A stretch of 64,000 nt of DNA, from NCBI GenBank assembly GCA_947259885.1, contig CAMYNW010000023.1:1-64000 (forward strand), read 5' to 3'. The translations under genes were made by a program, and so were the position numbers. Under the pieces are notes generated by a model. That model was not told where the DNA came from. It saw only the letters and a program-made list of their open reading frames with translations, and searched no databases. The stretch comes from an uncultured Gammaproteobacteria bacterium. GTDB taxonomy: Bacteria; Pseudomonadota; Gammaproteobacteria; Arenicellales; Poriferihabitantaceae. Positions 8,891-17,872 of this stretch are shown here, in pieces. How positions within the stretch are numbered: the stretch's first letter is position 1; every line of letters starts with the position of its first letter.

Positions 8891-9119
8891 AGCCCCCGAA
8901 ATTCCCTCAAATTCACCTCAATTATTTTATTCAGGACCTCCCCCGATGAGGGTATTCTATACAAGTTTTCGTTAATTTTTAACAATTTGCAGCGAATAAT
9001 GGTAATTTTGCGTCGAATTTCTCTAGGCACGGATAATACCGTAAGGATAATTTCAGGATCAGGGCATGATTATTGACCATGAAGCCTGAGTAACAGCTTA
9101 ATAAATAAGACAAAATCCT

Positions 9120-9563
9120 GTGAAAATCGACTATGAAGCAATCTCGGCCGATGATTTCGGTCGCACACTAAGCGGATTTGGAATCAATTTGCTGGTCAGG
9201 GATGTGTCGACCAATACCGAATTTCTGCGTCAGGTACTGAAATTCGATGTGCTGAGACAATCAGCGGATTATGCGATCCTGGGTCATGGTCAGATGTTGT
9301 TGCAACTGCATGCAGACCACACCTACTCGGACAACCCGCTCCCTTCTTTATTGCCGGAAAACGGTCCGAGAGGCGCAGGCATTGAACTGCGGCTCTATGA
9401 TGTTGACCCCGACCAAGCGGAAGCGCTCGCAGTGGCCGCAGGATATGTTGTGCTGCAATCCACCACCGATAAGCCACATGGACTAAGAGAGTGCTTTCTT
9501 CTGGATCCGGACGGTTATTGCTGGGTTCCGTCGGTGGCGAAACAAGGCAGCAGCGCGCGATGA
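9120..9563 (+). CDS. VOC family (glyoxalase/dioxygenase fold) protein
   Basis: 147 residues from GTG. It shows the paired beta-alpha-beta-beta-beta architecture of the vicinal oxygen chelate superfamily: FGINLLVRDVSTNTEFLRQV at the start of the first module and ECFLLDPDGYCWVPS at the end of the second. Possible metal ligands (a histidine in LQLHADH and the glutamate of GIELRLYD) are present but not diagnostic, so no reaction is assigned. The stop codon overlaps the start of the HAD hydrolase gene (ATGA), implying translational coupling. Confidence 0.82.
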   Translation: MKIDYEAISADDFGRTLSGFGINLLVRDVSTNTEFLRQVLKFDVLRQSADYAILGHGQMLLQLHADHTYSDNPLPSLLPENGPRGAGIELRLYDVDPDQAEALAVAAGYVVLQSTTDKPHGLRECFLLDPDGYCWVPSVAKQGSSAR

Positions 9564-10273
9564 CAGTGACAATTAAGGCCATTCTGTTCGATAAAGATGG
9601 CACCTTACTTGATTTTAACCGTACCTGGTTACCGCCTTACCGCGCAGCGGCGGCTCAAATTGCCGAAAAATCTGACGGTCGGCTCAGTGCCGACGCATTG
9701 CTCGCCCATGGTGGTTACATCGCTGAATCCGAGGCCTGGCAGCCTGATTCCGTTCTTGCCGCAGGGAGTAATCGGCAGATTATCCAAAGCTGGAATGAAT
9801 TGCTCGGTTTTTCCTTGAGTGAAATAGAAACCACTGAAATTATGCGCGCATTTAAACTGAGTGCCAGCCAGTATATTCCCGTTACGGAGTCTCTGCGCCC
9901 CTGCCTTCAGGAACTAAAGAAACAAGGATATGCGCTAGGCATTGCTACCATGGATGACGAGCGTCAGGCCCGCAGTATGGCGAAAGGGCTTGGTATTGAT
10001 GATTTATTTGATTTTATCTGTGGTGCCGACAGTGGGCATGGGGTCAAGCCAGAACCGGGAATGGTGCTGGCATTTGCGCACAGCCTGGGTGTCGAACCCA
10101 ATGTGGTGGCCATGGTGGGAGATAGCCCGCGCGACATCCATATGGGACTAAACGCTGGAGCTGGACTGTCCATAGGTGTTCTCACCGGCGCCCACAACCA
10201 ACAGGAACTGGGTAAACATACGCCCCATGTGCTGTCCGATATCAGTGAGCTGCATGCCTATCTGGGACACTGA
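9560..10273 (+). CDS. HAD family hydrolase, phosphoglycolate-phosphatase-like
   Basis: 237 residues starting at ATG 9560, inside the ATGA overlap with the VOC gene; a longer reading from 9491 would run through that gene and is rejected. HAD motif I is FDKDGTLLD (Asp11 nucleophile, Asp13 acid), followed by a helical cap, a basic residue before PEPG, and motif IV MVGDSPRDI. This is the Gph-like subfamily, which acts on small phosphate monoesters, but the substrate cannot be read from sequence. Confidence 0.88.
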   Translation: MTVTIKAILFDKDGTLLDFNRTWLPPYRAAAAQIAEKSDGRLSADALLAHGGYIAESEAWQPDSVLAAGSNRQIIQSWNELLGFSLSEIETTEIMRAFKLSASQYIPVTESLRPCLQELKKQGYALGIATMDDERQARSMAKGLGIDDLFDFICGADSGHGVKPEPGMVLAFAHSLGVEPNVVAMVGDSPRDIHMGLNAGAGLSIGVLTGAHNQQELGKHTPHVLSDISELHAYLGH

Positions 10274-10384
10274 TAGCTTGAACTTAAACGCCTGGTCTGG
10301 GTCATATGGTGGCGATCAGAAACTGGAGCGCGAGACTGAATTAGTTTAGTGTCGGGGCGCTGTTAACCATTGCATGTTGCACCT

Positions 10385-10843
10385 ATGACAACTGAAGAAA
10401 AAACACGCTACATCAGACCCGATGACGCATCGATTCGGGAAAAGCTGTCGGATATTCAATATCAGGTCACTCAGCGCGAGGGCACTGAACGGCCCTTTGA
10501 AAACGAATATAACGACAACAAGCAAGAAGGCATTTACGTGGATATCGTAAGTGGGGAACCCTTATTCTCCTCGAACGACAAATTCGACTCTGGTACAGGT
10601 TGGCCAAGCTTTACCCAGCCAATCGATGAGCATTACGTGAAAACCCGAACAGATTTCAAGCTGATCTTGCCGCGCACCGAAGTGCGCAGTAAGGTGGCCG
10701 ACTCTCACCTGGGGCATATGTTCAAGGATGGTCCAGCGCCGACGGGTCTTAGATACTGCATGAACTCCGCTGCCATGCGATTCATACCCAAACAGGAGAT
10801 GGAGCAACAAGGTTATGGTGAATACCTCGACTTATTTAATTAA
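10385..10843 (+). CDS. msrB: peptide-methionine (R)-S-oxide reductase MsrB
   Basis: 152 residues from ATG 10385 (an in-frame TTG at 10370 is weaker). It reduces methionine-R-sulfoxide in proteins. Family blocks [34 protein letters not shown] and NSAAMRF are intact, with catalytic Cys125. Two usual features are missing: the four zinc-binding cysteines (two CxxC in E. coli MsrB) and the resolving cysteine of SGCGWPSF, which is threonine here. The catalytic cysteine is the only cysteine. Its 3' end overlaps the DUF1223 gene by 29 bases. A likely partner, msrA, lies 15 kb away. Confidence 0.94.
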   Translation: MTTEEKTRYIRPDDASIREKLSDIQYQVTQREGTERPFENEYNDNKQEGIYVDIVSGEPLFSSNDKFDSGTGWPSFTQPIDEHYVKTRTDFKLILPRTEVRSKVADSHLGHMFKDGPAPTGLRYCMNSAAMRFIPKQEMEQQGYGEYLDLFN

Positions 10844-11627
10844 ACGGCTTGCCGCCATCGCAATGACTGCGATGATCACCGCAGCGATACAACTACCGGC
10901 TTTTGCCGGAAAAGTAAGTGTGGCCAGCGGCGTGTATCGGACTCCGGTAGTGGAACTTTATACTTCTGAAGGCTGCAGCAGCTGTCCGCAGGCAGATCAG
11001 TGGGTCAGCAAGCTTGGTGATGCACTCAGCGGCGAATTCCATGCGGTGCCTCTCGCCTTTCATGTGGATTACTGGAATTACCTCGGGTGGGAAGATCCGT
11101 TTTCACGCCCCGAATTTACCGAGCGCCAGCGCGACCTAGCGGCGATCAATAAGCAGCGCGGTATCTACACGCCTCAATTCGCGGTCAGTGGTCGCGAAAC
11201 ACGCGGAACTTCAGCAGTGGTGCAGGCCATCCAGAGCGCAAATGCAGAAATTGCAGCGGTTACGATCAAGATGGATCTGAACGCCAGTGAGAACGGACAG
11301 GTTTCGGCTGCGTTTAATATTGAGAATACCGCTGACGTCGCCGAGCTCTACATAGCGGTGTACGAAAACGACATCAGTCGACCCATTGGTAGTGGAGAAA
11401 ACAGCGGGAAAACACTACACCACGATTTTGTGGTGCGTCACTGGGTTCGCGCCGCGGCGTTACCAACCGGCCTGTATCAAGGTGATCATGCTCTCAAACT
11501 GGAACAGGACTGGCAGTTGCAGAATCTGGGTCTGGCCGCAGTGGTAATCGATCGTCCTAGCGGTAAAACCCTGCAGGCGGTCAGCATCTCGCTTGCCGAA
11601 CTGTTTCCAGGGATTGAAGAGAGTTGA
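10815..11627 (+). CDS. DUF1223 family secreted thioredoxin-like protein
   Basis: 270 residues with a signal peptide (likely cleavage after FA-A, residue 31). The mature part begins [17 protein letters not shown], a thioredoxin-like CxxC (Cys54, Cys57), followed by [14 protein letters not shown] and the RGIYTPQ segment typical of DUF1223. The family is periplasmic and of unproven function; the CxxC suggests thiol redox chemistry. The ATG at 10815 lies inside the end of msrB with only a weak AAGG before it; later in-frame ATGs exist but would shorten the signal peptide. Confidence 0.87.
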   Translation: MVNTSTYLIKRLAAIAMTAMITAAIQLPAFAGKVSVASGVYRTPVVELYTSEGCSSCPQADQWVSKLGDALSGEFHAVPLAFHVDYWNYLGWEDPFSRPEFTERQRDLAAINKQRGIYTPQFAVSGRETRGTSAVVQAIQSANAEIAAVTIKMDLNASENGQVSAAFNIENTADVAELYIAVYENDISRPIGSGENSGKTLHHDFVVRHWVRAAALPTGLYQGDHALKLEQDWQLQNLGLAAVVIDRPSGKTLQAVSISLAELFPGIEES

Positions 11628-11685
11628 ACCACGTCTGTTTTTGTCGCATTGGCGCAGTGTCTAGAGCGCTGGCATACCAGTTTAT

Positions 11686-12063
11686 TCAGGTATCGGCTGA
11701 AGTCTGCTGATTGGCAACTTCCGCCCGCACCTGGTCCATATCCAGCTTTTTGGCGTGCGCGATGAGTTCATCGAAATTGCCGGGGGGTAGGGCGCCGGCC
11801 TGTGAAAACACGACTATCTGTTCTTTAAATACCATCAGTGTCGGAATAGAACGGATCTGAAACGCACTGGACAGATCCTGGGCTGCTTCGGTGTCGACCT
11901 TGGCGAATACGATGTCAGGATTGTTATCAGCGGCAGCGCTGAAGACCGGTGCAAAGCTCTTACAGGGACCACACCACGTGGCCCAGAAATCGACAATGAC
12001 CAGATCGTTATTATCGACCACTTGTTTAAAGTTGGCGCCAGTGAGAGCAATGGTATTGGGCAT
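11686..12063 (-). CDS. thioredoxin
   Basis: 125 residues from ATG 12063; a TTG 17 codons upstream overlaps the antiporter stop but would add a tail unlike the family. The classical WCGPCK active site (Cys31, Cys34) and the cis-proline in RSIPTLMVFK are present, so it should act as a general disulfide reductase in the cytoplasm. The C-terminus is extended by about 15 residues compared with E. coli TrxA. It lies 47 bases downstream of the CPA2 antiporter and is probably co-transcribed. It could recycle the nearby MsrB, but that is inference. Confidence 0.92.
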   Translation of the reverse strand: MPNTIALTGANFKQVVDNNDLVIVDFWATWCGPCKSFAPVFSAAADNNPDIVFAKVDTEAAQDLSSAFQIRSIPTLMVFKEQIVVFSQAGALPPGNFDELIAHAKKLDMDQVRAEVANQQTSADT

Positions 12064-12110
12064 AAGAACTTTCTGAGAGGAATGAAGATAAGGATCAGCC
12101 CTTGGGACAA

Positions 12111-13280
12111 TCAATCTCGCCGAAGTTTTTCATTGGCAGCAATGGGCGTTGGATAGCGCAATACGATAAACCATGCCGAGACGATAAAGCTCAGTAGTGT
12201 GGCGATCTGCACCAGATAGGCGGCATCTTTGGATATTACGCCGTTGGTCAAGGCAACGAACACGATTAATAACGAAAATTCGCTGAGTTGACCTAGTCGC
12301 ACCCCAGTCTCCCAAGCCAGTCGATTTGACTCTGACTGATTTACCAAGGCCATTCTGAACACCGCCGGTTTCAGCAACAATAATCCGACACCAATGATAA
12401 ATGCTGGCACCACGACGTTACCGGCAGCGGAGGGATCGAAGCCCGCCCCCAGTCCGAAGAAAAACATAACCAGGAAAAAATCCCTCAAGGGTTTAAGGCT
12501 TTCTGCGATGTGCAGCGCCACCGGGCTGGTGGCAATGGCGATACCCGCAATGAAAGCACCAATTTCATAGGAAAGCCCGACAGTTTGAGCCAGCTGTGCG
12601 ATGCCAAGACACCAGCCGATAGAAAGCAGGAAAATATACTCCTGAATCCGGTCGAATCGCAGAAACAGCGGCAGCAACAGCCATTTTTGTCCATACCACG
12701 CCACTGCACAGACGCCAGGCAATACCACCAGTAGCAGGGCAATTTCGGCGAACGGGACACCACCCTTACCCAGTCCCTGGATAACCAGCATCGTGACAAT
12801 GGCGATCAGATCCTGCAGCAGCAGCACGCTAATGATCACTTCGCCGGTGTGACGGTGGTGCAGCACTGTAGTAGGCAGCAGTTTAAGCCCGATAATGGTG
12901 CTGGAAAATGACGCTGCCACCCCGATGATCAGAATATCCATAAGGCTGAAGCCAAACAGCCACGCCACCATTCCTGCGGCGCCACTGAATACCAGGCTGC
13001 AAAACACCGTAACCAGAGTGGTTTCACGCAGCAGGTGCAGCAATTTTCTTGGCGACAGGTTAAGTCCTAGCAGGAAAAGCAGAAAGATTATGCCGATTTC
13101 GGCAATATCCTGAATCAACGCCGCGTCGGTGACTAATTTGAGACCCCATGGTCCCAAAATCGCACCCAGAAAGAGGTAGGCGATCAGCATTGCCTGGCGC
13201 AGGTAAAGCGCAACCGTCGCCAATAGCGCGGCGCCGGAAAAAATCAGAAAAATGGAGAAAACAATGGAATGATCTTGCAT
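12111..13280 (-). CDS. CPA2 family cation:proton antiporter, membrane domain only
   Basis: 389 residues, almost all hydrophobic, with about 11-12 membrane helices. Residues in GIIFLLFLLGLNL, GVAASFSSTIIGLKLL and YEIGAFIAGIAIATSP match the Kef/CPA2 fold and its discontinuous helices. It lacks the C-terminal RCK/TrkA-N nucleotide-binding regulatory domain of KefB and KefC (over 600 residues), so it corresponds to the transport domain alone. The likely activity is monovalent cation or K+ exchange for H+. The thioredoxin gene follows on the same strand. Confidence 0.88.
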   Translation of the reverse strand: MQDHSIVFSIFLIFSGAALLATVALYLRQAMLIAYLFLGAILGPWGLKLVTDAALIQDIAEIGIIFLLFLLGLNLSPRKLLHLLRETTLVTVFCSLVFSGAAGMVAWLFGFSLMDILIIGVAASFSSTIIGLKLLPTTVLHHRHTGEVIISVLLLQDLIAIVTMLVIQGLGKGGVPFAEIALLLVVLPGVCAVAWYGQKWLLLPLFLRFDRIQEYIFLLSIGWCLGIAQLAQTVGLSYEIGAFIAGIAIATSPVALHIAESLKPLRDFFLVMFFFGLGAGFDPSAAGNVVVPAFIIGVGLLLLKPAVFRMALVNQSESNRLAWETGVRLGQLSEFSLLIVFVALTNGVISKDAAYLVQIATLLSFIVSAWFIVLRYPTPIAANEKLRRD

Positions 13281-13382
13281 GAGGAACGCAAGCGACCCGG
13301 CAATAATCCGCCTGCCTTGTGATGCCCGGTGAAGAAATTCATCTTACAATAACACGCTTATACAAACTTGTATTCACCGACG

Positions 13383-13871
13383 ATGAATGATAATCGAAAA
13401 CTCACCCATTTTAACGAACAAGGAGAAGTTCACATGGTAGACGTGGGTGACAAGGCTGTAAGCAAACGCAAAGCAATAGCCGAGGGCTGGATCAGTATGC
13501 GGCCGGAAACCCTTGAGTTGATCCGGCTGGGAAATCACAAGAAAGGAGATGTGCTGTCGGTGGCCCGCGTTGCAGGCATCATGGCTGCGAAGAAAACAGC
13601 CGAGCTGATACCACTATGTCATCCAATCATGTTGACCCGAATCACTATAGATATGGAGCTGGATGCAGACAACAGTGCGGTGCGCTGTGAGGTCTGTACC
13701 GAGACATCTGAGCGAACCGGTGTGGAAATGGAGGCATTGACTGGATTGCAGGTAACGCTGTTGACTATTTACGATATGTGCAAGGCAATGGACCGAGGTA
13801 TGGAAATGCGGGATATCAGACTGGTGCATAAATCCGGTGGCAAGACCGGTGATTGGAACCGTGCTGTCTGA
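13383..13871 (+). CDS. moaC: cyclic pyranopterin monophosphate synthase MoaC
   Basis: 162 residues from ATG 13383; an in-frame TTG at 13368 adds five residues. MoaC converts the MoaA product to cyclic pyranopterin monophosphate in molybdenum cofactor synthesis. Conserved blocks are [44 protein letters not shown] and the C-terminal [13 protein letters not shown] containing the catalytic lysine. The length is normal. moeA follows 64 bases later on the same strand. MoaA, MoaD and MoaE are not in the window. Confidence 0.96.
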   Translation: MNDNRKLTHFNEQGEVHMVDVGDKAVSKRKAIAEGWISMRPETLELIRLGNHKKGDVLSVARVAGIMAAKKTAELIPLCHPIMLTRITIDMELDADNSAVRCEVCTETSERTGVEMEALTGLQVTLLTIYDMCKAMDRGMEMRDIRLVHKSGGKTGDWNRAV

Positions 13872-13935
13872 TCGAAACACGACTATGGTCAATGATATTA
13901 ATCGTCCAACAAGGTACCGAGCATGAAAATTCCGC

Positions 13936-15207
13936 ATGAAAATTGAAAGCCAGCCACTATCGGCACAAGGGCCGAGCTGTGACTTCGATCCGAAGTCGAT
14001 AAGCGCGGATGAGGCAACCCAGCGCATTCTTGGGCTGGTGATACCGGTCAGCCAGATTGAAACCATTGCTCTGCGCACCGCCTTGGGAAGGGTGACCGCT
14101 GAAAACGTGCTTAGCCGAATTCAAGTACCCAATCACACCAATTCTGCAATGGATGGTTACGCACTGATGGGCGCCGACTTGCCGGACGAGGACCCGTTGA
14201 TGTTTGAAGTTGTGGGGGCTTCATTTGCGGGCAAGCCATTTGTAAACCAGATACAGCCTGGTCAGTGCGTAAGGATCATGACCGGGGCAGTGATGCCCGA
14301 AGGCAGTGATACCGTAGTCACACAAGAGCGCGTGCGGCGCGAGGGAGAACAAATCACTGTAAAGCCAGGAGAAAAACCAGGGAGTAATGTGCGCCAGGCT
14401 GGCGAGGACCTCCAACTGGGCGATGTGGCGATTGCCCGTGGCACTCGAATTGGTCCAGCACACTTGGGGCTTGCGGCGTCTCTGGGATTTTCCGAGCTGC
14501 CATGTTATCGAAAACCACGGGTCGCTTTCTTCTCCAATGGTGACGAGCTGCGTTCAGTGGGTCAACCGCTGGAGATTGGCGAGCTTTACGACTCCAATCG
14601 GTATACCTTGTTTGGGATGCTCACTGAAGCAGGCGTTGAACTAGTGGATCTAGGGATCGTGCCCGACGATAAAAAAGCGATTGCTCAGGCGTTTAGCGAC
14701 GCGGCTGGCTGCGCGGATATTGTGCTGACCTCCGCCGGAGCGTCGGTTGGAGATGCCGATTTCGTCAAGCAGACCCTGGATCAAATGGGCGCGGTTAGTT
14801 TCTGGAAGGTAGCGATTAAACCCGGCCGGCCGCTTGCATTCGGTAAGGTGGGTGAAAGTCTGTTTTTCGGTCTTCCCGGAAATCCTGTATCGGTGATGGT
14901 GACGTTTCAGATCTTTGTTCGCGAAGCAATTAGAAAGCTTTCCGGGGAACTGCATGCCGCGCCTCTGAAGATAATGGTGCCCTTGACTTCTACTCTGAAA
15001 AAACGGGCAGGACGGGTTGAATATCAGCGCGGTGTTTTGAGTACAACACCGGACGGACAGACCTTAGTCAGTTCCACTGGTGAGCAAGGATCCGGAATCC
15101 TGCACTCCATGAGCGTCGCTAACTGTTTTATTGTCCTCCCTTCGGACTCTGAGGGCGCATCACCAGGGGACCAGGTCGAGGTTCGACCATTCAGTCAGAA
15201 ACTTTAG
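13936..15207 (+). CDS. moeA: molybdopterin molybdenumtransferase MoeA
   Basis: 423 residues. MoeA inserts molybdate into adenylylated molybdopterin. Family landmarks are NHTNSAMDGYA in the N-terminal part, IMTGAVMPEGSDTVV, ISSNGDEL-like FFSNGDEL, the MPT-binding loop TSAGASVGDADFVK and GLPGNPVSVMVTF before the C-terminal beta domain. The N-terminus is about 15 residues longer than usual. The next in-frame ATG is far downstream, so the start at 13936 is retained. Confidence 0.96.
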   Translation: MKIESQPLSAQGPSCDFDPKSISADEATQRILGLVIPVSQIETIALRTALGRVTAENVLSRIQVPNHTNSAMDGYALMGADLPDEDPLMFEVVGASFAGKPFVNQIQPGQCVRIMTGAVMPEGSDTVVTQERVRREGEQITVKPGEKPGSNVRQAGEDLQLGDVAIARGTRIGPAHLGLAASLGFSELPCYRKPRVAFFSNGDELRSVGQPLEIGELYDSNRYTLFGMLTEAGVELVDLGIVPDDKKAIAQAFSDAAGCADIVLTSAGASVGDADFVKQTLDQMGAVSFWKVAIKPGRPLAFGKVGESLFFGLPGNPVSVMVTFQIFVREAIRKLSGELHAAPLKIMVPLTSTLKKRAGRVEYQRGVLSTTPDGQTLVSSTGEQGSGILHSMSVANCFIVLPSDSEGASPGDQVEVRPFSQKL

Positions 15208-15246
15208 ACATCCGGTTTCTGCCGATGTGTGGAATGAGTCATAACG

Positions 15247-15795
15247 ATGCCCGCAGACACAGAGCGCTGGAACAGAAAGTATCTTGAGGGCGATGGGGTC
15301 GTCGTGTTAAAGGGCGAACCGGAGCTGGTTAACAATAAAGAGGCTTTGTCGGGTTCCGGCCTTGCGATCGAACTTGCCTGTGGCAAGGGGGCTAACGCCC
15401 TCTATCTTTGCTCACTGGGGTACGACGTCGTGGCCGCCGATGGATCAATCGAGGGCTTGAAGATTTGTCTGCGCGAGGCAAATAATCTGAAACTTCAGTT
15501 ACTACCCTTGGTCGTGGATCTTGATCATTATCCGCTGCCGGCTAACAGTTTCGACCTGATTTCAGTGGTCCGCTATCTGAACAGGGCGCTATTCGATGAT
15601 CTTGTCTCAGCGCTCAATCCGGGAGGGATTCTGTTCTACAAGACCTTTAATCCAAAACACCTGGAATCACATCCGGGCTTCAATCCGGCGTTCGTGGTGG
15701 ATTACGGGGAACTTAGCAAGGTATTTACAGAACTGGAGATCATTGCCCATGATGAACAAGGGTCAAGTAGTTTTGTGCTTGGCCGAAAGGTGTGA
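15247..15795 (+). CDS. class I SAM-dependent methyltransferase, TehB-like
   Basis: 182 residues. The AdoMet-binding motif I is AIELACGKGANALYL, followed by VVAADGS (acidic end of strand 2) and LPANSFDLISVVRYL (motif II region). The opening ADTERWNRKYLEGDG is typical of small TehB/thiopurine-type methyltransferases, which often methylate chalcogen or small molecules. The substrate is unknown. It follows moeA by 39 bases and may share its transcript. Confidence 0.83.
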   Translation: MPADTERWNRKYLEGDGVVVLKGEPELVNNKEALSGSGLAIELACGKGANALYLCSLGYDVVAADGSIEGLKICLREANNLKLQLLPLVVDLDHYPLPANSFDLISVVRYLNRALFDDLVSALNPGGILFYKTFNPKHLESHPGFNPAFVVDYGELSKVFTELEIIAHDEQGSSSFVLGRKV

Positions 15796-15804
15796 TGGTT
15801 TGGG

Positions 15805-16248
15805 TTAATTGGTTTGTGATGTATCTGTGTTTCGTTCGGTCACTGGAACATGGCCCTGGGGCTCGCTGTTAAACGTGTCAGAGATGGCCTCGCCGGCCTG
15901 ATTGGTTTTCTCTACGGTGTAGTCTACCGCTTTGCTACTGGCTTCCTTGGTGGCGTTCCAAGCTTTCTTTGATCCTGTCACGACGGCATCAGTGCCTTTG
16001 GCCAAACCTTCTTTGCTGCTGTCGAGTATTCGTTTGCCTTGGACTTTGGAATATTCCGCAGCCTCGCCGGTCTTCTGTTTGGTCTGATCCCACAGACCCT
16101 CGGTCTCGTCTTCGTTGGAGGGTCGGCTCAAATCGATTTCCTCGACTTCAACTGCAGAATCTTGTGGGTAAGACGCCGAGGGAATTCCCAGCAGCAGTGC
16201 GATGCTACAAACTGATACAAATTGTTTAATTGCTTTGTTCACATTCAT
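15805..16248 (-). CDS. secreted LEA-like hydrophilic protein
   Basis: 147 residues with a signal peptide (cleavage near YPQ-DS, residue 29). The mature part is very hydrophilic and dominated by Lys, Ala, Glu, Thr and Gly in loose 11-residue periods (KQKTGEAAEYSK, KEGLAKGTDAVV, KKAWNATKEASSKAVDY), the composition of LEA-type or amphipathic-helix proteins that become disordered or helical on drying. No cysteines in the mature part. It is convergent with the methyltransferase gene and 9 bases from it. Function inferred only by composition. Confidence 0.7.
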   Translation of the reverse strand: MNVNKAIKQFVSVCSIALLLGIPSASYPQDSAVEVEEIDLSRPSNEDETEGLWDQTKQKTGEAAEYSKVQGKRILDSSKEGLAKGTDAVVTGSKKAWNATKEASSKAVDYTVEKTNQAGEAISDTFNSEPQGHVPVTERNTDTSQTN

Positions 16249-16316
16249 GAATTACAAATGATATAAATATAGTTGGCAATTGTTGCAGTGTGGCATGAAC
16301 AGCGGATGAATGAGAG

Positions 16317-17087
16317 GTGAACATAAATCGGGAGTCGGACACCGCGCCTGTCCTTATCGTAACCGGTGGCAGTCGCGGCATAGGCGCTGCCGTTTGCCGG
16401 GAAGCGGCGCAGCATGGCTATTCGGTAGTGCTCAACTACCTTTCCAATAGCGCCAGAGCAGAACAAGTGGCCGAGGAAGTTCGACAGCACGGTGGATCCA
16501 TCATCGCGACACAGGCAGATATATCCCAGGAGCGCGAGGTGAGTAAACTGTTCGATGAGGCGCTCTCGCTGCTGGGGCCAATCTCAGGATTGGTGAACAA
16601 CGCCGGAATTCTGGAGACCCAGATGGATGTGGTGGATATGACAGCAGAGCGAATAGACCGAATATTCGCGACCAATGTTCGCGGCAGCTTCCTGTGTGCA
16701 CGGGAAGCCGTGCGTCATATGGCAAAGAGCCGGGGCGGTCAGGGTGGAGCGATTGTAAATATCTCATCCGCTGCAGCCAGACTCGGTTCACCCCATGAAT
16801 ATGTAGACTACGCTGCGTCCAAAGGAGCTATAGATTCCATGACCATTGGACTGTCTAGGGAAGTAGCGGCTGAAGGCATTCGGGTGAACGCTGTTCGTCC
16901 CGGATTTATTGATACCGAAATGCACGCCAGCGGGGGAGAACCCGGGCGACTAGAGCGAGTGCGATCGAGCATACCGCTGGGCCGGGGTGGACGTGCAGAA
17001 GAAGTGGCCGGCGCCGTGGTGTGGTTGCTGTCCAAACAAGCTTCGTACTGTACCGGAGCATTAATTGACGTAAGCGGAGGACGATAG
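16317..17087 (+). CDS. short-chain dehydrogenase/reductase
   Basis: 256 residues from GTG. Classical SDR: cofactor loop TGGSRGIG at 16-23, NNAG at about residue 95, catalytic serine in VNISSAA and YVDYAASK containing Tyr-x3-Lys. A small residue and an Arg after strand 2 (NYLSNSARAEQV) suggest NADP preference. The closest general type is the glucose-1-dehydrogenase/3-oxoacyl-reductase-like group, so the substrate is open. A DsbA-family gene follows after 8 bases. Confidence 0.9.
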   Translation: MNINRESDTAPVLIVTGGSRGIGAAVCREAAQHGYSVVLNYLSNSARAEQVAEEVRQHGGSIIATQADISQEREVSKLFDEALSLLGPISGLVNNAGILETQMDVVDMTAERIDRIFATNVRGSFLCAREAVRHMAKSRGGQGGAIVNISSAAARLGSPHEYVDYAASKGAIDSMTIGLSREVAAEGIRVNAVRPGFIDTEMHASGGEPGRLERVRSSIPLGRGGRAEEVAGAVVWLLSKQASYCTGALIDVSGGR

Positions 17088-17095
17088 GAGTGAAT

Positions 17096-17773
17096 ATGAA
17101 TACAAATAACGATACAACAACGGGCATAGGGACTACTCTCTATTATGCCCATGATCCGATGTGCAGCTGGTGCTGGGGATTTGCCCCGACATGGGAAATT
17201 CTCAAACGTGCGCTGATCAAAGATTATGCTGGCACGCTTCGGGTGCAGCAACTTCTTGGTGGTTTGGCGCCGGACTCGGATGAGCCGATGCCGGAAGATA
17301 TGCAGAAATACCTGCAAAAAACCTGGGCCACCATTCAGAAACGAGTACCCGGGACCCGTTTCAACTTCGAGTTCTGGGAAAGATGCGCGCCGCGGCGGTC
17401 GACCTGGCGCGCTTGTCGAGCAGTTATTGCGGCGAGAAACCAGGATCTTAAGTTTGAATCGGTCATGATCAAAGCGATACAGGAGGCGTATTACCTGTAT
17501 GCTCGAAATCCTTCGAATTTCAGTACCCTGGCGGCTATTGCCGAAGAGATCGGTGTTGATAGAAGCAGGTTTTCAGATGAGCTGGATGCCCCAGAGACTT
17601 ATGAGGCGCATCAAAACGAGATCCAGCAAGTACGTCAACTAGGCATTCACGGCTTTCCCTCGCTGGTACTGGTGAGAGACAGTACAGCATATGGTGTTCT
17701 GGTTGATTACTCGGGCACCGCAAAGACGCTGGGACATATCAGTCGTTTGATGGAAACGGCTTCCGCCGCCTGA
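17096..17773 (+). CDS. DsbA family (FrnE-type) thiol oxidoreductase
   Basis: 225 residues from ATG 17096, chosen because AGGAG lies exactly 5 bases upstream; the GTG two codons earlier overlaps that site. No signal peptide, so the protein is cytoplasmic. The active site is CSWC (Cys23, Cys26) in HDPMCSWCWGF, followed by a helical insertion and the cis-proline loop GIHGFPSLVL. This is the DsbA-like group often annotated as protein-disulfide isomerase in bacteria. It is probably co-transcribed with the SDR gene. Confidence 0.88.
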   Translation: MNTNNDTTTGIGTTLYYAHDPMCSWCWGFAPTWEILKRALIKDYAGTLRVQQLLGGLAPDSDEPMPEDMQKYLQKTWATIQKRVPGTRFNFEFWERCAPRRSTWRACRAVIAARNQDLKFESVMIKAIQEAYYLYARNPSNFSTLAAIAEEIGVDRSRFSDELDAPETYEAHQNEIQQVRQLGIHGFPSLVLVRDSTAYGVLVDYSGTAKTLGHISRLMETASAA

Positions 17774-17872
17774 AAGGATCGAATAAGTCTAAAGCCGGCA
17801 ATTTAATTCGGTCTCGAGTTGCTGTGCAGGTAACCTTTGTGCGCGGATTACGACTAAGTCGTGCTGCGAAAC

